Source: Hexactinellida sp. DTS-2022 (taxonomy: Eukaryota > Porifera > Hexactinellida). From it: 64,000 nucleotides of DNA. Where the stretch lies: the NCBI GenBank assembly GCA_028753945.1, contig JAPNXP010000002.1:14391624-14455623 (forward strand), in the 5' to 3' direction. Of the stretch, positions 10,301-21,820 are shown piece by piece. The notes under the pieces were generated by a model. It was given only the letters and a program-made list of their open reading frames with translations. It searched no databases and had not been told where the DNA came from. Numbering within the stretch: the first letter of the stretch is position 1; every line of letters begins with the position of its first letter. The position numbers and the translations under genes are program-made.

Positions 10301-12315
10301 AGGATATACTCATTAATATTGTTAACCAGGATACAATTGAAACAAGTAATCAGCTGATTGACTCAATGGAACCTTCAGAGATCTCTTCTCTATTGGCAAC
10401 ACTGCTTGGTAAGATTTCCAGTCACAGAGATGAGGAACAGTTGAAGGAGGCGACTGCTAGTCCTGTAGAAGCAATTGAAGAAATAAAGTTGATGGTTAGT
10501 AACTGGTCGGAAGCCGATGTCCAACAGTTACCTCACTACCTACTAACTGTAAAAACTGAGATTCAGAGGTTGAACACTATCATCGAGAGCAATGACTCGT
10601 CTATTTCTGAACTCAAAGCTCAACTGGATACCGTCTCATACCAACAACCCAATAGTGTAGTTAACGAGGAATATCTGCTAGAATTGGAACATATCAAGAG
10701 CAACAACGAACTCCTCGAGGCTCAGCTCAGTCTCAGTGAGAGCAAGATAGAAGAATACGCCTCTCTCCTGTCGCTGCAAGAAGAGCCGGATTCAGCTGCT
10801 GCTACCATTTCCCACACAGTTTCTACTTCTGTTATGACTGACGACACAGCTGTTTTCTCAGGGGAGGAACGTAGGCTGGTGGATGACAAACTGAGAGAAA
10901 TTAACGATATTAACAACATGATTGGCTCAAGGCGGCGAGTTGGTGTCGATTTTAAAACTCTCAAACCATTTGCAACACTGGTAGGGTTTTCAAACATCAT
11001 TCCCTTTCTAGACAAAATATCCGAAGTCCTAAAGCTCTACCTTAGCGACTTAGATGTGTTGAGTGAAACTAAAGAACAGGTTGATCAACACAGAGACGCT
11101 TATGTTTCGGTGAAAGAAGACAACTCGAGACTGCTCACCGGGATGGAACATTTACAGAACCAATTCGATTCTGAGAAAATCAGTAAGCAAAAAGCTCAGT
11201 TGAGTATGAATTCCGCAATGGATGAGATAACCGACTTATTCAAGGCTAACGATCTGCTAGAACATCAGATTAAGCAATCAGAGGAAGAAGCGGAGAAGAG
11301 ACGCATTGTCTGGCAGAAAGAGCAAAGTTTAATTGAAGACAAACTACAAGAGGCCAATAAGATCATCGAAGAAAAGGAACTTGTCATATCTCAGGAAAAT
11401 TCAGTGACAAGAGAACTCCGTGATGAGCTAGCATCTGTCCATAACCATTATTCAGATTATTTGGAGAGGGACCAAGTGCAGGCAACAGCTAATAGAGTGG
11501 TTGAATTGGAAAGAGACACTTCTTCTCTTCAGAAAGACAACCAAAACTTAATGGCAACACGATCTCAATTAGAAAGCAATATAATGCATTTACAAACTCA
11601 ACTAGAAATGGACAGGCTCGAGCGAAATTCCCTAAAGCAGGACCACACTCGACAACTCGAACAACTGGAGGAAGAGCTGAGCCAGCTGTCTGTTCAGAAT
11701 TTGCAAACAGACGGGCTTAATGAAAATATTAAAAATCTCGAAGTCTGTTTGAAAGATAGTAGTGAAGAAGCACATATTAATAAAATAAATTGTCAAAAAA
11801 ATCAAGAAAAATTCAAAGAGTTGCTTGAAGATTTCAATACTCTTAGGACAAGGGATCTTTATCACACAGATGAGCTTTTTCCGAAAATGTCAGATGACAT
11901 GCATAATTTAGAAGCAGAGAACAAGGCTCTAAAAGAATCTCTATCCACTTCACAGACTGACCTCACTGAGGTATTATCAAAGTTAAAATGTTACGAGAGT
12001 GGAGATTCAGGCAATCACATCCCAGATGACAAACTGACTGTTTCACAACTGCGATCTAAGTGCAATTATCAACAACGAAGGATAATATTTTTAGAAGATC
12101 AATGCAGGAACATTGAAAGAAGAAGACAGTTGGAGGTTTCAGCTATGCCTAAGCACGACTTCTTGTCCCTCCGTGCGGACAGGGCATCTTTAAAAGCGCA
12201 GGCGCGAGACTCCAACAAGGCCCCTTTAATCCACAGGGACAGCCATTCAGTGGGCGATGTACCATTAGAAACTGCGAATTGTCAACCTAACAATGCGGAA
12301 TGTATCAATCAATAA
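7343..12315 (+). CDS. CENP-E-like kinesin-7 motor with a QT-motif array and long coiled coil
   Basis: Two exons, 7343-8544 and 8604-12315, joined across a 59-bp GT-AG intron (AG|GTATTA ... CTTCTCCCAG|ATACACC). The join keeps frame and gives 1637 residues. The N-terminal motor (about 1-330) has the P-loop GQTSSGKT (87-94), switch I NDRSSRSH (from 196) and switch II DLAGSE (229-234), so it should be an active plus-end-type kinesin. A neck coil follows (KRLKKLEKENLDLKKR). Residues about 410-900 look disordered, Ser/Thr-rich, and contain twelve QT-centred motifs (see finding). From about 930 to 1600 the protein is mostly heptad-like coiled coil. Architecture and motor sequence fit kinesin-7/CENP-E, which links kinetochores to microtubules. 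It is shorter than vertebrate CENP-E (about 2700). Confidence is high for kinesin, moderate for CENP-E orthology. Confidence 0.9.
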
Positions 12316-13149
12316 TCGCTTAGAGGTAATTAATGGTAACTGTATCTTAGATTTATCATCATGAATTTACTTTTACTTCAATTGTTACAAGTATTATCTG
12401 ATCAACTCACAGGTCACAGAAAAGTAGTCCAAAATATGAAATTGTTTGACTAGTTAAAAGTAGCTGCAACACTTTTTGACCGAGTAATATCATTTATGAG
12501 ATTCGACAGAGCAAATGATGAAGACGCGAAGATGACCATAACTAGTATGTAGTAGCTGATAACTATACAAACTACAAACGCGTCTCTAATCTTGAGAAGT
12601 AGTTTTAGTTCAGTACTACTCCTTGTAAATCAGACGTACAATCTGAGCTGAATTCACCCACTAATATCTATTAATGGATTGTTAGTTGAAACTAGCTCAT
12701 AAATTAGTTTATCAGCTACTGCTAGAGTTGTGGTATGACGAATCTTTGGTAATCTGATGCTCTTGATTGTTTGTCACTACTAATGCCATAAATAATATGC
12801 TCGAAATGCAGGTGGTTAGGCTTGTAAGTTGTAACAATAAATCTTTTTAACCAAAATATGTGCCCCTGGCCATGATGCTAATAATACTAATCATAATTAA
12901 TTTATGCGAGTTGTAATATTCATTATAAATGAGTTATAATATTTTTTACATTATTAAACAATAAACAGGGAAGGTAGTATACTAATCATAATTAATTAAT
13001 GCGAGTAGTAATATTTATGATAAATGAGTTATACAGTAATATTTTTACATGGCTAAACAATAAACAGGGAAGGTAAAATACTATAATAATAGAGGAGAAA
13101 GTAAGATGTTACATATAAAAAATTACACATAAGTTAAGTTGAGAAATAC
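12316..13149. other. Intergenic with a two-unit 96-bp tandem repeat
   Basis: Lies between the tail-to-tail ends of the kinesin and a minus-strand 7-TM gene. Units 12883-12978 and 12979-13074 are diverged copies of each other (ATACTAATCATAATTAAT ... AAACAGGGAAGGTA). Otherwise AT-rich and featureless. An AATAAA at 12837 could serve the kinesin but is 0.5 kb from the stop. Confidence 0.6.
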
Positions 13150-14244
13150 TTATATTTCTATTGAGCAATCTCTTGTCTTGGAAATACTATCGCTGTAGTC
13201 TCTTAAGAGTTGTCTCGTCTCTGCATTCACATCTCTCATTTTGACACGACTGTAGATCAGATACGCTATATTTCCAACCAATAACGCAACGTCGAATTGC
13301 AGAATAGCCAAATAATCAAGTAGCCAGACAATAGATGCTACATCTGCGATTATTTGCACTTCAGTTGTATTCGGATTAAATTTGATATTTAAGTATCTGT
13401 TGAAATAGCACGGACTAATAGACAACCAGATAGCCACGTGTGCGAGGAATATCCCAACCAGGTAAACCAACAGTGAGAGCAAGAATAATCCGAACCATTT
13501 GTACGTTACCAGCGCCCTCCTAAATGAATGATATTTATCATGTTCATATCGTAGGTCGACGAGACGCATGTTAAGAATTGTTAATAAACGTTTCGCGGTT
13601 GTGTATAACATTATAAAATCGACAATTGCAAAGACAGTGAATAGAATTGAACCAAGCAGAGCCACCCAAGGAATTGACAGCAACAACCAAACTGTCAGGA
13701 ACTGGATAAAGCCGATAATGATCCAGATCTTGAACCATTTTAATGTTTTCTCATAATAGCTATAAGTCTCACGTAGGTATAGCAGAGTTACAATCAAGCT
13801 GATCATCAAAGCCAGGGCTAGACTGTGTGATAAGCCAATCCAAATAAACTGATAAGGCATTAGATTCTCAATGAAGTTGTAAGCTTTGTATTCGTCGATT
13901 TTTTCACAACTTGCATCCAGTGCATCCACATTGATGAAATCTAGAACTGTAAATATAATGTAGATACCAAGTCGAAGAGCCACGTGAAAAGCCTCAATCA
14001 CCATTATGACAAGGTAGAGTAAATATTTTTTTATTTTTGTTTGCGATTCTTTGAGACAAGCCACTTCGCCGTTTTCCCTTTCGAGTCTCCTTTGTACTCT
14101 TCTCGTCTTATTTATCTGAGCATAAATGTACCACACCCATGAAATGGAGAATAATACACTCACGATATTGGTTATAACAACCAATACATGAACTCCGAAT
14201 ACCCATTGGTGACTAATTAGAGGTTCCTTGTCCGTGTAGTTCAT
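13150..14244 (-). CDS. Orphan seven-transmembrane protein A
   Basis: 364 residues, single exon, ATG start. I do not recognise the family. Hydrophobic segments lie at roughly residues 14-42, 73-100, 131-156, 170-190, 194-216, 250-276 and 305-335, which gives a 7-TM layout with an extracellular N-terminus and a charged intracellular C-tail. Basic clusters sit in the first intracellular loop (KTRRVQRRLER). No DRY, NPxxY or Frizzled signature is visible. Its neighbour at 14975 on the other strand has the same length, spacing of segments and an EAxxxxxxxG stretch in TM2, so the two are probably ancient paralogues forming a divergent pair. It could be a receptor or transporter. The function is not assigned. 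Confidence 0.75.
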   Translation of the reverse strand: MNYTDKEPLISHQWVFGVHVLVVITNIVSVLFSISWVWYIYAQINKTRRVQRRLERENGEVACLKESQTKIKKYLLYLVIMVIEAFHVALRLGIYIIFTVLDFINVDALDASCEKIDEYKAYNFIENLMPYQFIWIGLSHSLALALMISLIVTLLYLRETYSYYEKTLKWFKIWIIIGFIQFLTVWLLLSIPWVALLGSILFTVFAIVDFIMLYTTAKRLLTILNMRLVDLRYEHDKYHSFRRALVTYKWFGLFLLSLLVYLVGIFLAHVAIWLSISPCYFNRYLNIKFNPNTTEVQIIADVASIVWLLDYLAILQFDVALLVGNIAYLIYSRVKMRDVNAETRQLLRDYSDSISKTRDCSIEI

Positions 14245-14974
14245 AGGATGTGAATTGGTTTGAAGTTCTGTTTTGCATCACTTCGTATATATGCCAGTTT
14301 TTAGAATTTATGATAGCCTATTGGCGGATTGAGTGGTAGACTAATATATATATATCCTTTGCTATATGAGATCATTTTTACTGTGTACATAAACAATTCT
14401 ATTGATTGCTCTCTATAATGAATTGATAAGTGAGTACTTTAAATTACTTAGAAGAATTCCTAGAAAATGTAATTAATTGTTTGACTAAATTGGTTGTTTT
14501 AATCGAATCTTTCGTGGTTGTGTTAATCTTGAAATGCCGATTTAATTTTAAAGTAACTCCTACGTCGTCTCTACTATTGGTACGTACTTGTCTCATAATG
14601 ATTCTATTAATTATGAATCTGATTGAATTGGTAGTAATCATTATTATTATAGAAAAATAATTTATCCTCTTTATTTCTTATGCAAGATCTCATCATTCCT
14701 GTAGACAATACCCCATCATATTACGCCATCCAAACCAACAAAGTGGTAGTGAATCAACCAATAATGTAATCTTTTTACTTTCAACTTATTATTGAGTTGT
14801 ATAGCTTATGCAGCAATAATTATTTAGATTGTAGGAGGTCAATTGAAATCTTTTTCTATATATTCCCTTTTCGATTACAGTTATCATTATGTAATAGGCT
14901 ATTCGCTTCTTAAAACAGTATAAATAATAATCTTGAGAATCTGGAATAACTTCTACTGTTCTACATTAGCTCGC
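14245..14974. promoter_or_regulatory. Shared bidirectional intergenic region of two 7-TM genes
   Basis: 730 bp between two divergent start codons, so it must carry both promoters. It contains a TATATATATATCC run near 14344 and a TATAAATAATAA near 14920, about 50 bp before the downstream ATG. A 76-codon open frame at 14430-14660 is low-complexity hydrophobic and begins with GTG, so it is not called a gene. Confidence 0.45.
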
Positions 14975-16099
14975 ATGGAATTAAATATCCTCAACCTTGT
15001 CTATGTGGGACTATTTGGCTTATTCCTGGCACCATTTCTAATAATTTTATCATTCTGGGTGATGTTTGTGTTAGGACGTCTCATCCTTTATTACAAGTCC
15101 CATAGAGAACTCGTTTCAAGGGTCCATTATTCCGGTTCAGAATTTGATATTGAAATATATAACTGCAAAGTGAAGTATATAATGTATTGGTTCTTTCTTT
15201 TTATTATAATAACCGAGGCTGTGAGTATTCTGTCTCAATGTATAGGTTCAATTATTTTTAACTTCAGACCACAGTTTGGGATCTATTCAGTATACCCATT
15301 TGACATATTCATTAATTGTACAAATTCTGGTTTTGAAATATGGGAAATTGAGTTGATTAATCCTTTAATTGCGTTCTGTTTCGCTCTAAGAGATGTCTCG
15401 TTTTTTGCAACCGCCATTCTGGTAATTGGCCTAATTAAATTCATCTTTTCGGCATATCAATTGAAGAAAAATTTAAGTGGCCTGAGGAGCTTCATCTTCA
15501 GAGCGTCAATATTCCTTCCCTTCCTTCTGCTATTATCGGTTATTCCCCAAACTCAGATATTAAGCAAGGTAACCACCCCCATTTTTGGAATTATTCTAAA
15601 TTTCCTCCTCTTCAAACACAAAAAGCGGTACTATATGATTCTGAAATGGAGATGTGATGACGCTTTCATCCTACGAGATGACGCGAGCTATCGTTATCAT
15701 TTGAAAGTTAAGCGAAACTCCATTTTATTGTTTAATTGTATACTTCTTTCTGTAACTTTACTTCTCTCCATTCTCGTTCTCAACAAATTCTCCTCATTGG
15801 CTAGTATGCTGCTAACGGAGCAATCTAGATACGTAACTAGGCTCTTCAATTCTGATACGAATCTGGCAATTTTAGACTGCGAGTATCAACATTTAATTTA
15901 TAACTTCCACTTTATTATCGACTATATTGAGCCGGCTATCTTTACCCTATCCACCCTACTTTACTTCATCCCATACCTCGGGATAGTCATTGTTATGTTC
16001 TCAAGGAAGATTTGCAAAAGAATAATAAATCGAAATAAAGCTTTTCAGACGAGATTCGAAGGAAACGCTCATTTATATCATCCGCTGAGATTTAATTAA
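14975..16099 (+). CDS. Orphan seven-transmembrane protein B (full-length copy)
   Basis: 374 residues from the first ATG (MELNILNLVYVGLFG). The frame is open further upstream but offers only non-ATG codons. Seven hydrophobic segments are visible (about 6-36, 66-92, 130-160, 173-193, 200-220, 245-267 and 310-340), with a Cys- and Asn-containing outer loop and a basic C-tail (SRKICKRIINR). No known GPCR motif is seen. It is probably related to the divergent neighbour at 13150-14244. The segmental duplication begins inside this gene at about 15835, so only its last 88 or so codons are repeated at 25297-25561. Function unknown. Confidence 0.75.
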   Translation: MELNILNLVYVGLFGLFLAPFLIILSFWVMFVLGRLILYYKSHRELVSRVHYSGSEFDIEIYNCKVKYIMYWFFLFIIITEAVSILSQCIGSIIFNFRPQFGIYSVYPFDIFINCTNSGFEIWEIELINPLIAFCFALRDVSFFATAILVIGLIKFIFSAYQLKKNLSGLRSFIFRASIFLPFLLLLSVIPQTQILSKVTTPIFGIILNFLLFKHKKRYYMILKWRCDDAFILRDDASYRYHLKVKRNSILLFNCILLSVTLLLSILVLNKFSSLASMLLTEQSRYVTRLFNSDTNLAILDCEYQHLIYNFHFIIDYIEPAIFTLSTLLYFIPYLGIVIVMFSRKICKRIINRNKAFQTRFEGNAHLYHPLRFN

Positions 16100-16919
16100 T
16101 TTTATATGTATGTATTAATATTGTTGGTACGGGTGTCTTTGTATTTTTTGACTGTCCCATTGGTGTTTGTATTAAGGAAAATATACTGTATTTTAGATTT
16201 AGATTTACCCTTTTTCCGAATGCAATCAATATAAGTATCTTAAATCACCAAAATACACAGAGCTTTATGGCACTTCAGTATTTGAAGTCGGATTTCGCTT
16301 TGTACTCCATGCCACCAAGAGGAGTGCACCAGAATAGAATTTCCGTGTAGATAGTATATAATATGTATAATCGCTAGAACAAAATAATGAGATTATCTGT
16401 AAATAAAAATACACACAATTATTAACTCTGTCTATTATATTAATCTCATACATTGTTTGTAGTAAAAATTGAGCGTGCACCTGTTTCCGCTCTCTAATCC
16501 ATTAATGGTGGGCACGCCTATACTGTTTGTAAATACAAGTTAAAGTTGGTAAGAGATTTAAATGAGCCGAAGGTATTGCGCGCTCACTGGAGTGCGCTCC
16601 TATTTTGTTACAAAACATTTAAGAAAACTTTGAACATTAACCCATTGAAACCAAATATACAGCTAAAGAATTAAATATTTGTGCAAGTTCTTATACTTTT
16701 AGATTACACCGCACCTGATTTGCTGATTATATATTATGTGGATGTACCAAATGTCACTAGGTTAGTTTCGAAATAGAGCGCGATCCTTCTTATAAAATTT
16801 AGGATCATAAATGGGAGTTTGCTCCTTTTTGTTCCATAGAGCGAGGAGCGGGAGCGCGCTCCAAAATTGAGGCCCGCTTAATCCTCTGCTGTAGCTGATA
16901 CTATTATACAGTTAGCTAA
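16100..16919. other. Intergenic region upstream of the 2OG oxygenase, copy 1
   Basis: Repeated exactly at 25562-26381. It contains dispersed short motifs GAGCGCGATCC and GGAGCGCGCTCC near 16777 and 16850, the second being an inverted repeat around GCGC. A 71-codon minus-strand frame (16265-16480) is preserved only because the duplication is recent and has no recognisable domain. Confidence 0.5.
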
Positions 16920-17885
16920 ATGGCTACGGAGGGTATTCCTACCATAGACGTGTCTCACTTCATTGGAGGGACAAGTGGCCTGAAGGGTGCTGTGATCCAG
17001 CAGTGGGATAGAGCATTCAGTGAATACGGATTCTGTATTATAACAGGGCATGGAGTGGATGAGAAGTTAATCGACAATCTCTATGGTAAAGCATTGGCAT
17101 TCTTTAGACTCTCTGAGGTTGACAAGATGAGATTCTATCTCGGCAAAGGCTATGGTTATGGAGGTTATGTGCCTAGGGGGATTGAAATGGTCAATAGGTC
17201 AGTGGAGAAGGAAGCATCGGTACAGCCAGATCTAGTTGAAAACATCAGCTTTACAATGAATACTGTTTCCACACACACAGATGTGAATCTAGATGAAGTT
17301 GTACCTAATTTTATGAATGCGATGCAGGGTTATTTCTCAATTCTTCAAAAGTTAACTCTGCAACTAATGAAACTATCTGCACTCGCTTTGAACCTAGATT
17401 CGAATTATTTCATGCCATCTTACGAAAACCAAGAATTAGCTCTGAGACTTGCTTATTACCCCAAAACTGTTCTGACTGAAACCTCTGCAAGTGCCATGCG
17501 ATATGGTGCCCATACTGATTATGGAGGTTTCACCATACTAAAGACAGATGACTATCTCCGTGTAGGAAAGTGCCATTCCTTGGAAGTTGAGTTTAATGGC
17601 ACTTGGTTACCAATAGTGTCCCCTCAAAATGGACTTATAATAAACGCAGGCGATTTGATTCAGAGATGGACTAATGGTAAATGGAAATCTGCAACACACC
17701 GAGTAGTTAACTCTAATCTTGACAATGAACGTCTCTCAATGGTATTTTTTACCGGCCCTCATAAGGATGTCATTGTAGACCCTGTTCCCGGGACATTTTC
17801 CGATGAAGCTGATAAGTTATACGGGCCAATTAGTGCTAGCCAGTATGTGAGGGATAAGCTGGATAGAACAACAGTGAAGAAATAA
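16920..17885 (+). CDS. Isopenicillin-N-synthase-like 2-oxoglutarate/Fe(II) oxygenase, copy 1
   Basis: 321 residues, intronless. The N-terminal DIOX_N-type region begins IPTIDVSHFIGG and has the GFCIITGHGVDEKLI block (about 37-51). The C-terminal jelly-roll carries the complete iron triad H198-x-D200 (GAHTDYGG) and H260 (SATHRV), and the 2-oxoglutarate carboxylate-binding R271-x-S273 (NERLSMVFF). All cofactor residues are intact, so an active cytosolic oxygenase is expected. The substrate is unknown: this superfamily covers antibiotic, flavonoid and hormone oxidation in bacteria, fungi and plants, and its animal members are poorly characterised. Encoded protein identical to the copy at 26382-27347. 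It is not a penicillin biosynthesis gene by context. Confidence 0.9.
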   Translation: MATEGIPTIDVSHFIGGTSGLKGAVIQQWDRAFSEYGFCIITGHGVDEKLIDNLYGKALAFFRLSEVDKMRFYLGKGYGYGGYVPRGIEMVNRSVEKEASVQPDLVENISFTMNTVSTHTDVNLDEVVPNFMNAMQGYFSILQKLTLQLMKLSALALNLDSNYFMPSYENQELALRLAYYPKTVLTETSASAMRYGAHTDYGGFTILKTDDYLRVGKCHSLEVEFNGTWLPIVSPQNGLIINAGDLIQRWTNGKWKSATHRVVNSNLDNERLSMVFFTGPHKDVIVDPVPGTFSDEADKLYGPISASQYVRDKLDRTTVKK

Positions 17886-18413
17886 ATCAATTTTGTTAAT
17901 TAAATGATACATGACATTTCCATTATCCATATTATGTAGTTGAATTTACTTATTATACCCGTTATAAGCTAGCCAAGTTAAATTTCGTTTACGTAACTTG
18001 TTAACTTTATTCAAATTTGTAATTACGAGATATGTGATTTTACAATGTCGGAAGCTAGCAATATATCAACTAATTTGCAGTCCCTATATTTCCGAATATA
18101 TACTACAAAATAAATAACAATCTAATTTAATATTATTACTGCAGATACTTGATACACCAATAGACTAATGTGATGGAATTAATAACACATTTAAACAAAC
18201 ATTGTATTCAACAATAGTATTTTGCGGTATGATTTGATTAGTAATATTTTTCATTTATGAGAGTTACTTGTGTAACTGAATTAGTCTAAGGTGACTTCAT
18301 ATATTACATACATAATTATTAGCATTGCTGTAATAGCTAAACAGTCCAAAGTTGTTGATTTCACCGTTCCTTGTTTAGAAACAGTAATTACGTATGATAG
18401 TATACGTATACTT
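17886..18413. other. Intergenic, nothing recognised
   Basis: 528 bp between the convergent ends of the oxygenase and the Frizzled-like gene. AT-rich and repeated without noticed change at 27348-27875. Confidence 0.5.
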
Positions 18414-20616
18414 CTAGTTTAGAGTTTGTGCTTCCATACTCAGGGATAGTTCTTTTGATCGTTGAGAGGTCGTGGAGTTGAATTTATCTAAACACCGTTC
18501 GAACCCTCGTTTCCATATATTCTTTGCTTCCTTCACAGACACAGCGCTCACCCCGATTATGCCCCAAGTGCAGAAAGCAAAATTGGATAGAAACCCTGTG
18601 AAAGGATAATAATGAGCAATATGTACTGGCTTACAGCATTCGTTGTTTCTGTCAAATACTGTTAAGCAATGCAAATAGTCTGTTACATACACCGCAAACT
18701 CTCTGTAGCCAATACCTAGACAAGAGTAGTGAACCAGAATGGCAACCGTCAATACCGAGAATGCAGTGCTGAACAGTACAATTTGACGTAGTCTGTTTAA
18801 GTACTCACTGTTGGCAGTTTGTGAGGACATCTTAACGTGTCTCTTGTACAGTACTGTGCACAGGATAGCGAATGAAGTCTGAGTTAGGAGAGAGAATGCC
18901 ACCCCGGGAAGGAAATAGGTAAACATAGTTACGAAGATGGGAGGTAAACAAAAGAGAGGTACGGAAACAATTTCATAACCTTCAGTAACACCGATTGCAA
19001 TGACGATTAGCGAAGGAATTCCCCAGCTTATCATAAATTGCGTTAAGTGGATCTTATTTGTGTGTTGGAAGAATTTGCTAGCTCTCATAGGAAGCAGTAG
19101 GATGTATAGAATGTTGAATAAGTCACATACGTACCATAGCATGAATGAGAGTAGAAAGTATTGGAATAGAGCACCTGAAGATAACAATATACATACTATT
19201 AGTATGGTGTAGGCTACTAATAGCAATATAAATTGAATTGATATTGACCTACCTTGAATGTGGCAGGGTATAGAGGGATTCAGTCGGGTCTCTAACAAGT
19301 TTCTACTTGTGCAGTAGAACTTAGTTGGATATATGCTTCCGATTAATATGACAGAACCTACAATTAAGAAGTTGCTATTATGTTACTATCTGTAGAATTT
19401 TACACAAGAATGCCCTATGTTCTACCTACCACCGGATTCTCATATGCGGAATTAAGATTACATTGAAATTATTTTTCTGAACATTCAAGGGTCCAAAAAT
19501 TGTATTGATAATAGAGACTTCATAATAAGCGAACTCAATTTATTTACCCAAGTAAATTGTTGAATATAAGGCTTGTTCATTAAAACGATTTCATATTAAG
19601 CAGAAAAAATATTTGACATAAGTGGACCTAATTGTACTGGGGCTGCAGGCACTTACTTTGTCCTATAACGCTGATTAGGAGATACAGCGAGATGATGTGA
19701 GGAAATCTCCACCTAATTTAATGAATAAGGTTACTACATTATAATTTTAATCTGACTCTTATAAATTTTGCTTTTGTAGCAGGCATGTTTGACCTGAAAA
19801 CACATTTTGCCACAGCACTCACAATCTCTTTAGAAACAGCCATGTAGAGGCTCCGAGCACTCCAACCACTGTTGTTATGAGGGATAAGGCGGGCACGCTA
19901 TATCTGTATAGGTAGTAGTACAGCTGTCCTCCTGGGTTCCATAGCAAGCACTCAGGCACACATTGTGTACCGTTACTCAAGTAGGGAGAAGAGCAGGTGA
20001 AGTTATCACTGAAGTTTCCTACAATTAAAGTTTGAAGTTTAATAAATGTAAATAAATCGGAATAAATTCTTACCAGCAGCTACTTGCTTGATTGATACGA
20101 TAGCCTCTTCTAGCGTATGATTGGTGCAGGTATCTGAGTCGAACACTTCGGTTATTGTGCTGTTAGCCTTAAAAATCGTTTTATTGATTAGTACATACAC
20201 TTAAATAATTGTCTTAACATACACAAGAGAAAAAGAGATTTTAATGATGCTATTTCTTTACTTCCTACATAACTTACGACCAAAATTGGTTCCATAATTT
20301 TATTTAAGCTCAGCAGCATGTGCTCCTTGAAACCTCTTAGATTTGGCAAATAGTTCATTCTCAAAATAACAATGTTTAAAAATTTTTGTTGGAAAGTATT
20401 AACTATAGACCAGTACCGTATATTTGATTAGTTGAACTATTAATTAACATTCACAGCTAACTAAATTAAACTTACAGATGTGTCAAATGCCGGTTTGTAG
20501 TACCGGAGGTATGAAGATATGATGACTAAGATTGGAGTTATAAACAGAGCCCAAATACAAATAATGGCCACTATGCATACGATGTTAGCAAGAACTACTT
20601 TAATTCTATAATTCAT
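18414..20616 (-). CDS. Frizzled-like seven-transmembrane receptor without a CRD, copy 1
   Basis: Five exons on the minus strand: 20616-20476, 20325-20278, 20167-20074, 20018-19823 and 19302-18414. Donors are GTAAGT, GTAAGT, GTAAGA and GTGAGT, and every acceptor ends AG. The phases join without a frame break to 455 residues. The TM domain matches the Frizzled class: SWGIPSL in TM3/4, a long 'LRQIVLFSTAFSVLTVAILVHYSCLG' type TM5/6 region, and a TM7 followed by KNIWKRGFERC, like the membrane-proximal Trp/Arg tail of Frizzleds. The linker before TM1 keeps paired cysteines (GTQCVPEC). The ectodomain is only about 100 residues with four Cys, so the ten-Cys CRD that binds Wnt is absent. A hydrophobic stretch at 7-36 is a signal peptide or extra anchor. 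The KTxxxW Dishevelled motif is not clear. The exon 2 acceptor is the least certain. Confidence 0.72.
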
Positions 20617-21820
20617 TTTTGAAAATATTTACATTATACTGTAAATTTCATAAATTTATAGGATTTATGAGTTGTTTGCTTGCTTTGAAATATTTTATTT
20701 TTCCTTTTTGTAATGCGTACCTTTTAATTGTACTTACGTATAATCACATAATGATTACTTACATTAGCTGTAACCAGAGTTCATCAATAGTCTATGGTAA
20801 ATTTTCCGTTTAATTTTAATCAGTAATCAATTGTTTCGTTTTTTTGTTAATTTTTCGTAACAATAATAGTGAGCATAAATATGGCCCAATTATAATTTAA
20901 ACCTGCCCTGAGAACATACCTTATTTACTCGAATAGTAGCCCCCCCCCCCCCCATAGGATTTGGCATTCGTAAAAACAACCTCACTTTGTCACACGTTAT
21001 TATCAATTTGCTTACTCATTATTGAATGATACTATTTATGCTATATGTAATAATAAGCACACCTATTGGATCGACTGGGTGGCCAGGCCCGAGGCTGGGG
21101 AAGTTATAGATTTAAGCTTACTATCTTTTAGAAGCTCACTTTATTTAGTTATTTTTACTAAGGAGCTGCTTCTAATGATAACATCAAAAAGCTCCCGGAT
21201 TGGATTTGCTGATTTCCGGGAGACTCGGTCTGATTCCGGGAGGGTTGGCAACCCCAGTAGTTCCCCGTACTCTCCACCTACACAGGGTCCCAACCCATAT
21301 ACTCCTGAGGATCCGCACAGATGTAACGTATTTCCTCGAATAGGAAATACTAGCTTTGTCACGAAAATTTTGGTCCCCTTGGAAAATTTCGTGGAGATTT
21401 GGTTCCATGACGAAAAAATATACTTTACACTTGGGGTTTGTCCACACATGTATTAGGTTTGCACATAGAGCTGAAACCCTATTTTAAACCATGGGTCACA
21501 AAATCTGATCGTGATGAAGTGGTAGTGGGCATCAAACAGAAGCCCTCAGAAACTCCCTTGTAATATTTTATACATATTTTATTGGATCACAATCTGTGGG
21601 AATACTGATAGTCACTAACAATTTTTGGGATCTAAGGGATAACGCTAGTGGCTTATGCTTTGGTCTCCCAACATCTGGCGCTAATATTTCATGAAATTTT
21701 GGTCCTGGGATCATTTTTTGGCGGTAATATGGTCCTAGGACAAAATAATTTGTTGTAACTTGGTGCTAGGACCATAATTCCATTGAATCTTCATCAAATT
21801 GTGGGACCGAATTTCCACAG
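20617..21820. other. Intergenic, repeat-derived, copy 1
   Basis: 1.2 kb between divergent genes, promoter region for both the Frizzled-like and methyltransferase genes. It has a C14 tract at 20940-20953 (C9 in copy 2), and GC-rich repeat-like sequence at 21190-21340 with CCGGGAG motifs. Open frames on both strands at 21022-21456 change frame between the two duplicate copies, so they are not conserved as protein. Confidence 0.5.

Noticed and set aside
14430-14660. 76-residue hydrophobic frame in the shared 7-TM promoter region
   Set aside because: GTG start, Ile/Leu/Val low complexity, between two divergent promoters, no partner or homologue recognised.
16265-16480. 71-residue minus-strand frame, repeated at 25727-25942
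   Set aside because: Identical in both copies only because the whole block is identical. No domain, no family, weak coding character.
16920-17885. Beta-lactam biosynthesis cluster
   Set aside because: Only the oxygenase fold is shared. There is no ACV synthetase or acyltransferase nearby and the neighbours are animal genes.
21022-21456. Open frames in the repeat-derived gap, with counterparts near 30469-30916
   Set aside because: Indels between copies shift the frames and change the C-termini, so they are not under protein constraint.
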